Positions 36,054 through 46,032 are shown, counted from the first letter of the stretch. The stretch: DNA of 49,459 bases from an uncultured Clostridia bacterium (GCA_947625835.1 CANQPY010000006.1:1-49459), one strand, 5' to 3'. Translations and numbers: made by a program. The notes: generated by a model from the sequence alone, not told the origin.

Positions 36054-36233
36054 TTAATTTAACCAAACCATCACATTAGAAAAAATAACCACAAAAATTG
36101 AAAAAGTAATAATTACTATACCACCCGACTTATTTTTTATGGTATTTATTTCATATAGTGCATAGCCAGTTACTTTTAATAAAATATAAATACTAATAAC
36201 TAAAAACAAAATATGATAAACAAAATTTGGCAA
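36054..36233 (-). CDS. Small two-helix membrane protein, GerD-type germination subunit
   Basis: The gene starts at TTG 36233, seven bases after a perfect AAAGGAGG on the minus strand, and gives 59 residues with two membrane helices (NFVYHILFLVISIYILLKV and GGIVIITFSIFVVIFSNVMV) separated by a short polar loop. It lies directly downstream of the GerC-type gene. Small two-helix D subunits are known at the ends of several gerA-family operons, and this one matches in size, topology and position. The non-ATG start explains why simple gene finders might miss it. Confidence 0.7.
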   Translation of the reverse strand: MPNFVYHILFLVISIYILLKVTGYALYEINTIKNKSGGIVIITFSIFVVIFSNVMVWLN

Positions 36234-36256
36234 AATAACGCCTCCTTTATAAATTT

Positions 36257-37480
36257 TTAAGTGTCAGTAATTAACATACCAGATTTAACGGTTGTATCTA
36301 CTTTTACATCAAAAAATGCATTTTTATAATTTGTGTGCCAATCATAATTATCAAATTCTTCTGTTCTAAAGAAATTTTTTAAAGCATATGTTCCAAGTCC
36401 ATTAATATCAGATTTAAATTCTTTAGAAGTTTTATATAAATAGTTTGTAAATAAAGTTTCTAAATATTGATTGCAATTTTCAGAAATCTCATTTAAAACC
36501 TCTGTACTTAGGTATTCACTATTATCTGACATAGAATAAATTTGTCCAGAAAAATTAAGTTCCATTTGTATAAAAGGAGAAGAAGTAGAAGTATCAACTT
36601 TTACTTTAGGAGATTTATTAGGAGACACGTAAATATCTAGATAGCGACCACTATTTTTAGGGTCTGGAATAGATACTAAGAAACGATTAATAGTATCTTC
36701 TAAAGTTAAATAAACAATGCTTTCTAAAGCTGTTAATTCTCCTACTATCTTATCCCTGTAAAAAGCAGCCATACCAATATTTTCCGTTCCATTTTGCCCT
36801 TCAATAGGAGCATCATTTGATTTAATACTATTATTTTCGTGATAGTCTAAATTAGATTCTTCATCTAAGTTTTTTAGAGTAAGACCACCTAAAATAGCAG
36901 TTGGCTGATAAGTTTTACAAATTAAATTATTAAAAAATTTTCCAATAGTAGAATCAGCAGTAAAACCCGTATATTTACTAGAATTTGTAAAAATCTCATA
37001 ATATTTAGAAATTAAATTTTCAAGTTCTGGAGAAGTTTGTTCAATGTAATCTTTAGCAGGACATTTGCTAATAACAATATTTGCAGAAGGTCTTATTTGT
37101 GTATCGTTTATTAATGTATAAACTTCTTCTGAAATTCCATCTAATGCAAGTTCCTCTGAAAAAATTATAACCTTACAATGAGAAAGATTTAATTGTTTTC
37201 CCATATAGCCATTTAATAAATTAATTGCAGAACTAATAGAAGAAGCTTTAACAGAATTTATAACAGAAGGAGCTTTTTCTGATGTTCCAGATTCAGTTGC
37301 TTGTGTAGTAGTAGAAAACTGAAAAGTTACTTGTAAATTATCATTATCTACTTTATCAATTCCAAGAGCAAGAACATAGGCTAAATTATCTATGCTAAGA
37401 GATAAATATGAACTAGAAAAAGCCATAATAAATATTATGATTAAAATTAAAATAAATAAATTTCTAATCAAGTGTTTCAA
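36257..37480 (-). CDS. gerC: Spore germination protein GerC type, without a lipobox cysteine
   Basis: The 407-residue product matches the Ger(x)C family: IDNLAYVLALGIDK near residue 30, a conserved region with SHCKVIIFSEELA near 100, and a C-terminal domain with VKVDTSTSSPFIQMELNFSG. Family members are normally lipoproteins with a cysteine just before the first motif. Here that segment reads MAFSSSYLSLSIDN with no cysteine, so the protein must stay anchored by its N-terminal helix (residues 6-24). It works with GerA and GerB in the germinant receptor of the inner spore membrane. CGGs on this strand are out of frame. Confidence 0.88.
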   Translation of the reverse strand: MKHLIRNLFILILIIIFIMAFSSSYLSLSIDNLAYVLALGIDKVDNDNLQVTFQFSTTTQATESGTSEKAPSVINSVKASSISSAINLLNGYMGKQLNLSHCKVIIFSEELALDGISEEVYTLINDTQIRPSANIVISKCPAKDYIEQTSPELENLISKYYEIFTNSSKYTGFTADSTIGKFFNNLICKTYQPTAILGGLTLKNLDEESNLDYHENNSIKSNDAPIEGQNGTENIGMAAFYRDKIVGELTALESIVYLTLEDTINRFLVSIPDPKNSGRYLDIYVSPNKSPKVKVDTSTSSPFIQMELNFSGQIYSMSDNSEYLSTEVLNEISENCNQYLETLFTNYLYKTSKEFKSDINGLGTYALKNFFRTEEFDNYDWHTNYKNAFFDVKVDTTVKSGMLITDT

Positions 37481-37504
37481 AAAAATACACCTCCAATCTA
37501 AAAA

Positions 37505-38605
37505 TTATGAAGATTTTCTTTGTTTCCTTCTTTGCAGGTTAGCTAAAATCAAAATGCTAAGTCCCAAGAAAAATACAATTCCAAGTACTAAGTATGGATA
37601 AACTTTGGTTTCAAAATTACTAGAAATAGAATAGTCCTTAGGAAATAATGCAATTCCTAAAATAAGAAGCCCAAAAATATCAATAAGAGGTTTTTTGGTT
37701 TCTATATTTGTTAATTTTTGAAAAATGCTCATACAAAATTTTGTAACAATACTTATATAACAAGCAAAAGCTAAAGTCCATATAAGCAAAAATGCGGATT
37801 CCAGTCTTTGAAAGAAATTACCAAATTCAATGTATCTTGTTGCATTATAAAGAGGTGTAATTTCATTTGTAGTAATAAAAAATGAAAACATAAATAAAAG
37901 TGTAGAAACACATAAAATTAAATAAATAGCAGATATTGCAGTGGAAATAATAGCTATTTTATTCAATTTTTCTGGATTTTTTAAATATGGAGGAAGGAAA
38001 TATAAAAAAGCAATTCCTGCAAAAGAAGATAAATTTCCAATTCCTAAAACAAAAGTATTTATTAAACCATCCCCGAAAATAGGAAAAATTCTTTCTGGAA
38101 TAAATTTATTCATATTAGCAAAAAACAAAAATACCATACTTACTAGCACAAAAGGAATAATTAATAAATTTGTTTTTAAAGAAGCATTAAAAGCAAGCCT
38201 ATTTGCAGAACATAAGGCAATAATAAACAAAAACAAAATAAAGATAATATTTGTCATAGGGTAGTGAATAATCCTTAAACTTTCAGCAAAATTTCTAAGT
38301 AAAATACTAGTAGTAACAAGGAAATATGCAATAAAAATAGTGCCAATAATATTTTTTAAAACTTTTCCACCTAAAACTTCGGAAATATCAATAATATCAG
38401 AACCAGCAAAGTTTTTTAAAAGTTTAACAATAATATAAGAAATTATAATAGCTAAAATGCTTACAAAAATTAAATTGATAATAGCAGCAGATTTTGTATT
38501 AACAGTAACTTCTCTTGGTAAAGATAAAATCGTATGAGTTACAACAATTGAAAGTATTAGTGCAATAGCTTCTAGAGTACCAATTTTTGATTTTGTCATA
38601 TTCAA
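37505..38605 (-). CDS. gerB: Spore germination permease, GerB type
   Basis: This 366-residue membrane protein has about ten helices and belongs to the amino-acid permease-like spore germination family. It starts KIGTLEAIALILSIVVTHTI, with the family motif ISEVLGGKVLKNIIGTIFIA near residue 75. In receptors of this type GerB binds the germinant. It lies between GerA (11 bases upstream) and GerC (24 bases downstream), all minus strand. AAGGAGA precedes the ATG. The only CGG is out of frame (TTC-GGG). Confidence 0.92.
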   Translation of the reverse strand: MNMTKSKIGTLEAIALILSIVVTHTILSLPREVTVNTKSAAIINLIFVSILAIIISYIIVKLLKNFAGSDIIDISEVLGGKVLKNIIGTIFIAYFLVTTSILLRNFAESLRIIHYPMTNIIFILFLFIIALCSANRLAFNASLKTNLLIIPFVLVSMVFLFFANMNKFIPERIFPIFGDGLINTFVLGIGNLSSFAGIAFLYFLPPYLKNPEKLNKIAIISTAISAIYLILCVSTLLFMFSFFITTNEITPLYNATRYIEFGNFFQRLESAFLLIWTLAFACYISIVTKFCMSIFQKLTNIETKKPLIDIFGLLILGIALFPKDYSISSNFETKVYPYLVLGIVFFLGLSILILANLQRRKQRKSS

Positions 38606-38616
38606 TTCTCCTTTCT

Positions 38617-40319
38617 TTATTTATGATATTTCCACTTCATTGAAAAATGTGGTTGTTCAATTTCTTTTTTGGCAGCAACAAATGGAGGTCTATATTCTCT
38701 TTTCCAAATAGGAGAAAGCAAATATCCATTTCCTTTTGAATCTGTTGCTGGTGCAAAAGGTACAGTATAAGAAACGCCAAAAGACCTTAAACTACAAACT
38801 AAGCTAATATAAACAAATAAGCCTAAAGCAATTCCTAAAAATCCTGCCATAAATCCAAGAAGGACAAATGCAAATCTAAAATATCTTAGATGAAATCCAA
38901 AAGAATAATCAGGAATCGCAAAAGAAGAAATACCAGTCATAGCAACTATAATAATTAAAATAGGGCTTACAATGCCAGCACTAACTGCAGCTTGTCCTAA
39001 AACCAAAGCACCTACAATTCCAATGGTAGAGCCTATTGCAGAAGGAACACGAAGACTTGCTTCTCTAATTAATTCAAAAGAAAATTCCATAAGCAAAATT
39101 TCTAATATAATAGGAAATGGCACATTTTCTCTAGATGCTAAAATGGAAAATAAAAGTCCAGTTGGCAAAATCTCTTGATGAAAGCTAGTAATTGCAACAT
39201 AAAGTCCAGGTAAAAGTAAAGTAATAAAAGCAGCTAAAACTCTAAGACCACGCAAAAAATTTGCAAAATTTACTCTTAAATTTGTATCTTCTGGTGAAGT
39301 CAAAAAATCAATTAAGACAGCTGGCATAATAATCCCATAAGGAGTTCCATTTACAATTACTACAACACGACCTTTTAATAAATATTTTGCAGCTTTATCT
39401 GGTCTTTCTGTAGCTAGCAGTCCGAGGAATTCCTAAACTATTTGTATCTGAAATTAATTGTTCTAATTCACCTGCAGATAGCAAAGAATCAATTTCTAAA
39501 TTATTTAACCTATATTTTACTTCATTAACTAAATCAGAATTTGTAATATTTTTCATATAGCAAACTGCACATTTAGTTTTTGTAATTTTACCAACTTCCA
39601 AATTTTCGATTATTAAATTTTCATTATTAACAATTCTTCTAAGAAGAGAGGTATTTGTCCTAATGTTTTCAACAAAAGCTTCATGTGGACCTTTTATTAC
39701 AATTTCATTTTCTGGAGTGTCAACACTTCTTTGTTTAAAGCCTTTTACTTCAATGTCAAATGCAACATTTAAAGTATCAATAATTAAGGCACAATTGCCA
39801 GCATTTACACCTTTGGCAAGTTCATCAAAGTCAGTAACTTCTTCTACAGTATTTTGAGGCATTAAACAACCGAAGTAAATAATTTGCTAAATCAAATTTT
39901 TTAACTTTTCTAACTGTTATATTGTTTGCTACAGCCTCAGATATAACTTTATTTTGGGTTCCGTCAAAAGTATTGTTTTTATTTCTAAGCATTAAAGGTT
40001 TTAAAACAAAGTCATCTAATAAATTAGAGTCAACCATTCCATCAATATAAAGTAAAATACTATTATATTGCTTGCCTCTAGCATTTAAGGTGAATTCTCT
40101 TAAAATAACATCACTATTAATTAAAAGATTATATCTTGTTCTTAAATATTCTATATTTACGTTTAGGCTTGGATATATTTTTACTGGCTCTTTTGCTTCC
40201 ACAGTATCTAAATCATGCTGAATTTCATCTTCATTTGGTAATTCAAAATTGTATTCTACTGGTGGCTTATATGCAAAAAAGGATTGAAATAAATTTTTTA
40301 CATTCATAAGATTCTCCAT
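38617..40319 (-). CDS. gerA: Spore germination protein GerA type, decoded through two CGGN +1 sites
   Basis: From ATG 40319 the frame is broken at 39872 (CGGT) and at 39424 (CGGA). Skipping C twice gives 566 residues. Joints read LANYLLGCLMPQNTVEEV and LGIPGLLATERPDKAAKYLL, both normal for the family, and the second opens the strongly conserved part (GRVVVIVNGTPYGIIMPAVL). The N-terminal soluble domain covers residues 1-300; about five helices follow. The protein forms the ion-releasing channel of the germinant receptor. It is the first gene of the gerA-gerB-gerC-D operon. A CGG at 39963 is out of frame. Confidence 0.92.
39421..39424 (-). other. CGGN +1 recoding site (gerA site 2, Gly299)
   Basis: Minus-strand context att-cct-CGGA-ctg. 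Skipping C gives GIPGLLATERPD. It is reached only in the frame set by site 1. Confidence 0.88.
39869..39872 (-). other. CGGN +1 recoding site (gerA site 1, Gly150)
   Basis: Minus-strand context tta-ctt-CGGT-tgt. Skipping C gives NYLLGCLMPQNTVEE. Confidence 0.88.
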
Positions 40320-40340
40320 TTAATAAATATTTTTATTACA

Positions 40341-40650
40341 GTTCAGACTTTAACTTGCTACTATAAAAAGTTAAATATATTTTTTATTTATAACTCCCAG
40401 CTACATAACAGACTATAATAAAAAGCATTTATAATATTTTTTATAAATGCGTAAGCGACCAAACGAAGCAAAGCGGAGTGCGATTGGAGCAACTTACATT
40501 TTTGCTTTTTGTTTTGTAAGTTGCGACATACAAATTTATAAAAAATATTATAAATGCTTTTTAACAGTCTGTAATTTGCTGGTCCCCACGATTTGTTATA
40601 AATAAAAAATATATTGAACTTTTTATATATAATTAATTTTAATCTGAACT
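40341..40650. repeat. Copy 2 of the ~308-bp nested inverted-repeat element (inverted relative to copy 1)
   Basis: The ends are GTTCAGACT and AATCTGAAC. The outer arms (40365-40394 and 40595-40623) and the hairpin AGCAACTTAC / GTAAGTTGC match copy 1. The inner arms instead use GCATTTATAATATTTTTTAT on both sides, so the arms differ from copy 1 yet remain complementary to each other. It lies between the germination operon and the transglutaminase-like gene and carries no gene. Confidence 0.85.
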
Positions 40651-40753
40651 GTAAGATATTTTTTTTAGTATTTGTAAAAAAACGCAAAATATACTAGTTT
40701 TGGAAGAAAAAATATGTTATAATAAAAATGAACAAATACGAAGGAGAAATGTT

Positions 40754-41914
40754 ATGAAAAGTAGACTAGCAACTTTTATTATATCAACAGTATTTTTTTT
40801 AATTCTAATTGTATTTATATTATTTGGAATCATTTTTATTAATGAATATATGAAATTAGAAACTTCTGTAGAACCACAAAATTTTAACACAGTTATTGAT
40901 ATAGGAGAAAATCAAAATACAATAGATGATGACATAAAAGTACCAGAGATAATAGGAAATCCATTTGAAGGAATAAAAGATGCAAATAATAATAATCAAG
41001 AACGAGAAGAACAACCAGAACCTGAAAAAGTTGACTATTCAAATTTAGCAATCAATAAATATTTTTACAACCAATTAGAAAATTACTCAAAAATTATATA
41101 TAATGCCTTTGAAAGTAATAAAGAAAATATGAAAACTGGAAACTATAAAATAGAATTAGGAGCTTCTTTTTCAGACTTATTAAATCAATCAGACGGACAA
41201 GAACAACTAGGAAAATATTATCAATCTGCAATTGAAGCTTATACTTATGACAATCCAGATATATTTTATTTAAGCCCTAATAAAATGTATTTAAACATTG
41301 AAACAATTACAAGGAGAAATAGTGTTACATACAATGTATTTATCAATTCTGGAACACAAAATAATTATTTTATTAATGAATTTTTATCAGCAGAAGAGGT
41401 AAATCAAGCAATTAGTGAAATTGAGCAAGTAAGAAATCTAATATTGCAAAATAGAACAAATGATACTTATCAGAACATAAAAATGGTACATGACTATTTA
41501 ATAGAAAATTTGCAGTATGACACAACTGTTTCAAAAAATAACATTTACAATATATATGGTGGAATGGTAAACAAAGAATGTGTATGTGAAGGATATGCAA
41601 GAAGCTTTAAATATTTGATGGATTCACTAGACATACCATGTATATTGGTAATTGGAAAAGGAACAAATTCAGAAAACAGAACAGAAAATCATGCTTGGAA
41701 TTATGTACAATTAAATAACAATTGGTATGCCATTGATTGTACATGGGATGATCCAGTATCTACCACAGGGTGGGTAAGTGAAGCATCAAAGATGAAATAC
41801 TTTTTGAAAGGCTCAGTTGCTATGTCAAAGGATCATACGCCAAATGACCAATTTACTGAAGGTGGAAAACTATTTTTCTATCCAAGTTTATCAAATCAAG
41901 ATTATGAAATATAA
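40754..41914 (+). CDS. Membrane-anchored transglutaminase-like protein
   Basis: ATG 40754 follows AAGGAG; a TATAAT box lies at 40718 with a poor -35. The 386-residue protein has an N-terminal helix (residues 5-30), an acidic linker, a helical region (90-220) and a transglutaminase-like core with Cys278 (CVCEGYARSFKYLMD), His313 (ENHAWNYVQLNN) and Asp328 (YAIDCTWDDP). Such extracellular enzymes cut or crosslink proteins or peptides at the cell wall; the substrate is unknown. CGG at 41194 is out of frame. A bidirectional terminator follows. Confidence 0.85.
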   Translation: MKSRLATFIISTVFFLILIVFILFGIIFINEYMKLETSVEPQNFNTVIDIGENQNTIDDDIKVPEIIGNPFEGIKDANNNNQEREEQPEPEKVDYSNLAINKYFYNQLENYSKIIYNAFESNKENMKTGNYKIELGASFSDLLNQSDGQEQLGKYYQSAIEAYTYDNPDIFYLSPNKMYLNIETITRRNSVTYNVFINSGTQNNYFINEFLSAEEVNQAISEIEQVRNLILQNRTNDTYQNIKMVHDYLIENLQYDTTVSKNNIYNIYGGMVNKECVCEGYARSFKYLMDSLDIPCILVIGKGTNSENRTENHAWNYVQLNNNWYAIDCTWDDPVSTTGWVSEASKMKYFLKGSVAMSKDHTPNDQFTEGGKLFFYPSLSNQDYEI

Positions 41915-41946
41915 AAAAACTGGTGTTCAGTACACACCAGTTTTAT
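41914..41946. terminator. Bidirectional terminator between the transglutaminase-like gene and spoIVA
   Basis: AAAACTGGTGT pairs with ACACCAGTTTT around a short loop, with A and T runs on the two sides. Confidence 0.85.
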
Positions 41947-41958
41947 ATGTTTTAAGTG

Positions 41959-43438
41959 CTATAGAATGATGCAAATTAAACCACCACTACCCTCATTAAC
42001 AATACGTTCTAAAGTTTCTTGTAATTTAATTTGAGCATCTTCTGGCATTTTTGAAAGTTTAGTTTGTAAGCCTTCATTAACTAATTCATGTAAACTTTTT
42101 CCAAAAATATTAGAATTCCAAATTTCCTTTGGATTATTATCAAATTCAGAAAGTAGATAATTTACAAGTTCTTCTGATTGCTTTTCTGAGCCAACAATAG
42201 GCGATACTTCAGTTTCTACATTTGTTTTAATTAAATGTATAGAAGGTGCAGTTGCTTTTAATTTTACACCAAACCTAGAACCTTGTTTAATCATTTCAGG
42301 CTCTTCTAAAATTAAATCATCAATAGTAGGTGTTACAATACCATAGCCTTTGGCATCTACTTCATCTAATGCATATGCAATTCTATCAAATCTCTTTTTA
42401 GTTTTTGACAAATCAGAAATAATGCTAAATAAGTCACCTTCATTTGTAATATTAATATTAGTAATTTCAGAAAGAACTTGATAAAATAGTTCTTCTTTTA
42501 AGGTAATTTCAATATTAACATTTCCTGAACCTAGCTGAATATCTGAAATAGAAGTTTTAGAAATAATTTCAGTTTGAGATATTTGATTAGAACAATTAGA
42601 TACATCTTTTAATACATTTGCACTCATAAAAGCATTTTTTATTTCTTCAAATAATTCTGCTTTTAAAGGATGGTCAAAATCTAAGCCATCAATCCATCTA
42701 GGAAATTTAATACAAATTTGATTAATTGGAAATTCATATAAAACTTTAGAAAACATGTTATTAATATCGTCAATACTTAAATATTCACAATTAATTGGCA
42801 TAACTGTAGCATTATACTTAGAGCTTAAGCTATTTGCAAGTTCAATTGCATAATCAGAATTAGGGTCTTCTGAATTTAAAAGAATAATGAAAGGCTTATT
42901 TAAAGCTTTTAATTCATTAACCACTCTTTCTTCAGCTTTTATATAATCTTCTCTTGGAATACCTGTAAAAGAGCCATCTGTAGTAACTAAAATGCCAATA
43001 GTAGAATGTTCATTAATTACTTTTTTAGTTCCAATTTCTGCAGCTTTTTCAAATGGCATTTCTTCTTCTGACCAAGGAGTTTTTACCATTCGAGGCATGT
43101 CATCTTCTAAATAACCGAATTGCATTATCAACTAAATAACCAACGCAATCTACTAATCGAGTTTTAAATTTTAAATTATTATCCAGAGTAATTTCAATTG
43201 CTTCATTTGGAATAAACTTAGGTTCAGTAGTCATAATTGTTTTTCCACCAGCACTTTGTGGAAGTTCATCTTTAGCTCTTTCTTTTTTATATTCATTATC
43301 AATGTTTGGGATAACTAATAAATCCATAAAATTCTTAATAAAAGTAGATTTACCAGTTCTAACAGGTCCTACCACACCCACATAGATGTCACCATCTGTT
43401 CTTTTTGAGATGTCTTCATACAATTTTGTATTTTCCAT
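41959..43438 (-). CDS. spoIVA: Stage IV sporulation protein A, decoded through one CGGT +1 site
   Basis: ATG 43438 follows AGGAGGT. The N-terminal GTPase-like ATPase has Walker A GPVRTGKS at residues 24-31. The frame meets CGG at 43117; skipping C gives GYLVDNAIGYLEDDMPRMV, a conserved SpoIVA stretch, and the protein runs to 492 residues, the size of Bacillus SpoIVA. The C-terminus GSGGLICIIL is also typical. SpoIVA polymerises on the forespore surface as the base of the coat and uses ATP. A SigE-like promoter lies upstream. As the ATPase is cut in half by the break, recoding would be essential to sporulate. Confidence 0.95.
43114..43117 (-). other. CGGN +1 recoding site (spoIVA, Gly108)
   Basis: Minus-strand context gca-att-CGGT-tat. 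Skipping C restores the SpoIVA motif NAIGYLEDD. Confidence 0.9.
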
Positions 43439-43493
43439 CTATATACCTCCTTCAATTTTAAATCAAAATGTTTGTACAAATTACTTTAGTTAA

Positions 43494-43520
43494 TATATAT
43501 GGAATTTTTTTTAGAATATG
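43494..43520 (-). promoter_or_regulatory. SigE-type promoter of spoIVA
   Basis: On the minus strand CATATT (43520-43515) and CATATATA (43501-43494) are spaced like the SigE -35 (ATA) and -10 (CATAnnnT) boxes. spoIVA is a SigE gene in Bacillus. Confidence 0.6.
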
Positions 43521-43646
43521 ACAAGTTACTTGAAAAAACTTGATAAATATAGCATAATGTGATAAAATATCACTATTGAAAAAATAACATATAATATACT
43601 AAAAAATCTTAAAATAGTTTGAGGCTCTTGAAAGGAATGGGATAAA

Positions 43647-44904
43647 ATGGATAAGATGCAAGATGTAATAGAAAAGCTAGAATTTTACAAACAGCATCAT
43701 ATAGTAGAATTATTACATAGGCTAAATGGAAAAGAAAAAGAAGAATTAATTAACCAGATTAATAAAATAGACTTTCATCAAATTATGGAATTATATGAAA
43801 ATACTAAAAAAGAGATAGAAATAAAAGAAAACAAAATAGAGAACATTTCTTATTTAGACAAAGAAAAATTATCAAAAGAACAAAAACAAGAATTAGACAG
43901 TTTAGGGGAAGAAATAATTAAAAATGGTCAATATGCTGTTGTTACAATGGCAGGAGGTCAAGGAACAAGGCTTCGGACACAATGGACCAAAGGGAACATT
44001 TAAATTAGATGTTTATGGAAAAGGCAAATATTTATTTGAAATATTAACAGAAAATTTAAAAGAAGCAAATAAAAAATATGGAACAACAATTCCTTGGTAC
44101 ATAATGACAAGTAAAGAAAACAATCAAGAAACAGTAAGCTTTTTAAAAAAGCATAATTTTTTTGGATATGATAAAAACTCTGTCATTATATTTTCACAAA
44201 GTGAATTGCCATTAGTAGACAAAAATGGAAAACTACTAATAAATCAAGAACATAAAATAAAAGAAGCATCTGACGGAAATGGAGGTACATATTCTTCTTT
44301 AAGAATTAGTGGAGCTCTAGCAGATATGAAGGAAAGAGGAATTAAATGGGTATTTATTGGTGGAGTTGACAATGTACTTTTAAAAATGGCAGATACTACA
44401 TTACTTGGTATGGCAATAAAAAAAGGAGTTCAAATTGCATCAAAATCAGTAGTAAAAGCTAATCCGCATGAAAAGGTAGGGGTATTTTGCAAAATGAATG
44501 GCCATCCAAAAGTAATAGAATATGCAGAATTACCAGAAAAGATGGCAGAAGAAGTTGATGAAAACGGAGAATTAAAATATGGTGAATCTCATATAATGTG
44601 CAATTTATATACAATTGAAGCAATAGAAAAAGTAAGTAAAGAACATTTAATGTATCATAGTGCTTTAAAAAAGAACAGCTATCTAGATGAAAATGATAGA
44701 GAAATTATACCAACAGAGGAAAATTCTTATAAATTTGAGTCCTTTATTTTTGATGCTTTTGAATTTTTTGATGATATTGCAATTCTAAGAGGAAAAAGAG
44801 ATGACGATTTTGCACCTGTTAAAAACAAAGTAGGAGTAGACAGTCCAAAAACTGCAAAAGAGTTATACGAAAAATATTGGAACAGAAACAAAATTGCAAT
44901 ATAA
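43647..44904 (+). CDS. UTP-dependent sugar-1-phosphate uridylyltransferase (UAP1/USP-like), decoded through one CGGA +1 site
   Basis: ATG 43647 follows AAAGGAATGGG. The 418-residue enzyme has a helical N-terminus and the signature MAGGQGTRLGHNGPKG, which exists only if the C at 43974 is skipped (Gly110). Later motifs are FIGGVDNVLLKMAD near 245 and YKFESFIFDAFEFFDD near 370, as in eukaryote-type UDP-N-acetylglucosamine pyrophosphorylases. It activates a sugar phosphate with UTP. Together with the next gene it could replace bifunctional GlmU. The break lies in the nucleotide-binding loop. CGG at 44274 and 44565 are out of frame. Confidence 0.9.
43974..43977 (+). other. CGGN +1 recoding site (UDP-sugar pyrophosphorylase, Gly110)
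   Basis: The context is agg-ctt-CGGA-cac. Skipping C forms GGQGTRLGHNGPKG, the nucleotide-binding loop. Confidence 0.9.
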
Positions 44905-44929
44905 TAAAATTGGAAAGGATATAAAAAAT

Positions 44930-45595
44930 ATGGAAGAATGCAAAGTTTGTAATTTATATAATTTAGAAGAAACAATAGCAAAAGAATTATTAGAAAGTGT
45001 TATTTATCCATGGGAAGCATTACCAAAAATAAATGATTTTATATTAGAAATAGGAAATAAGTTAGATCCAGACAAATATGAAAAAATAGCAGAAGATGTA
45101 TGGATTGCAAAAACTGCAAAAGTTATGCCAACAGCATATATAAAAGGACCTGCAATTATTGGTGAAAATGCAGAAATAAGACATTGTGCATTTATAAGAG
45201 GAAAAGCAATTGTAGGAGATGGAGCAGTTGTTGGGAATTCAACAGAACTAAAAAATGTTATTTTATTTAACAAAGTTCAAGTTCCACATTATAATTATGT
45301 AGGAGATTCCATTTTAGGATATAAAGCACACATGGGAGCAGGTTCTATTACTTCAAATGTAAAATCAGATAAAAAATTAGTTGTTGTAAAAAACGGAAAA
45401 GAAAAAATAGAAACAGGAATAAAAAAATTTGGAGCTATGATTGGAGACGAAGTAGAAGTAGGATGTGGAAGTGTTTTAAATCCAGGAACAGTAGTTGGAA
45501 AAAACACAAATATATATCCTTTATCTTCAGTAAGAGGAGTTATACCACCTAATAACATTTACAAAAATCAAAATGAAATTGTAGAAAAATATTAA
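44930..45595 (+). CDS. Left-handed beta-helix acyltransferase (GlmU C-terminal-like)
   Basis: ATG 44930 follows TGGAAAGGA. The 221-residue protein has hexapeptide repeats from residue 62 on (VWIAKTAKVMPTAYIKGPAI, IIGENAEIRH, AIVGDGAVVGNST) and NYVGDSILGYKAHMGAGSIT, the acceptor loop found in the acetyltransferase half of GlmU. The N-terminal 60 residues are helical. It lies 25 bases after the pyrophosphorylase, so both are likely one operon making UDP-GlcNAc or a related sugar in two separate proteins. CGG at 45394 is out of frame. Confidence 0.85.
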   Translation: MEECKVCNLYNLEETIAKELLESVIYPWEALPKINDFILEIGNKLDPDKYEKIAEDVWIAKTAKVMPTAYIKGPAIIGENAEIRHCAFIRGKAIVGDGAVVGNSTELKNVILFNKVQVPHYNYVGDSILGYKAHMGAGSITSNVKSDKKLVVVKNGKEKIETGIKKFGAMIGDEVEVGCGSVLNPGTVVGKNTNIYPLSSVRGVIPPNNIYKNQNEIVEKY

Positions 45596-45604
45596 ACTAA
45601 AAAA

Positions 45605-45654
45605 AACCAAACGGAAATAAGTACAAAAATAGTACACCGTTTGGCTTTTTTTAA
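45605..45654. terminator. Terminator between the acyltransferase and the holin-like gene
   Basis: CCAAACGG (45607-45614) pairs with CCGTTTGG (45637-45644), enclosing AGTAC / GTACA, then CTTTTTTT. Confidence 0.85.
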
Positions 45655-45657
45655 TTG

Positions 45658-46032
45658 CTACATTTGTTGATTTCCAGGAATAAAGTAATCAACTACTCCA
45701 TATATTAAGGCACCTATAATTGCTGCCATCCAAGAAATAGAATATCCTGCCACAAAAAATTGAGTTACATATAAAACAATTGCAGCTAATGCAAAACCTA
45801 CAAATCCTTTACCGAAAGGACTAGCATGTAAACCAGTAAATTTAATAACAAGATAATCAATTACTGTTAAAACAATAGCTGCAATTACTAAAGTCCAAAA
45901 ACTGTTAATACTAAATCCTGGTGTAAAAAATGCAGTAATTGCTAAGACTACAGCTGAAGCTATTAATCTACCTACAATTTGCCATACAGTAGAAGCTCCA
46001 GAGTTTGCTTGATTTTCTTGAGTCCCTTGCAT
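45658..46032 (-). CDS. Four-helix membrane protein, phage-holin-4/YvlD-like
   Basis: ATG 46032 follows AAGGAGG; an ATG at 46053 would include that site. The 124-residue protein has four membrane helices (IVGRLIASAVVLAITAFFTP, then FWTLVIAAIVLTVIDYLVI, GFALAAIVLYVTQFFVAG and MAAIIGALIYGVVDYFIPG), as in the phage holin superfamily 4 (YvlD-type) proteins, which in chromosomes are often stress or envelope proteins. A Gln/Asn-rich start precedes the helices. The one CGG is out of frame (TTC-GGT). Confidence 0.8.
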   Translation of the reverse strand: MQGTQENQANSGASTVWQIVGRLIASAVVLAITAFFTPGFSINSFWTLVIAAIVLTVIDYLVIKFTGLHASPFGKGFVGFALAAIVLYVTQFFVAGYSISWMAAIIGALIYGVVDYFIPGNQQM

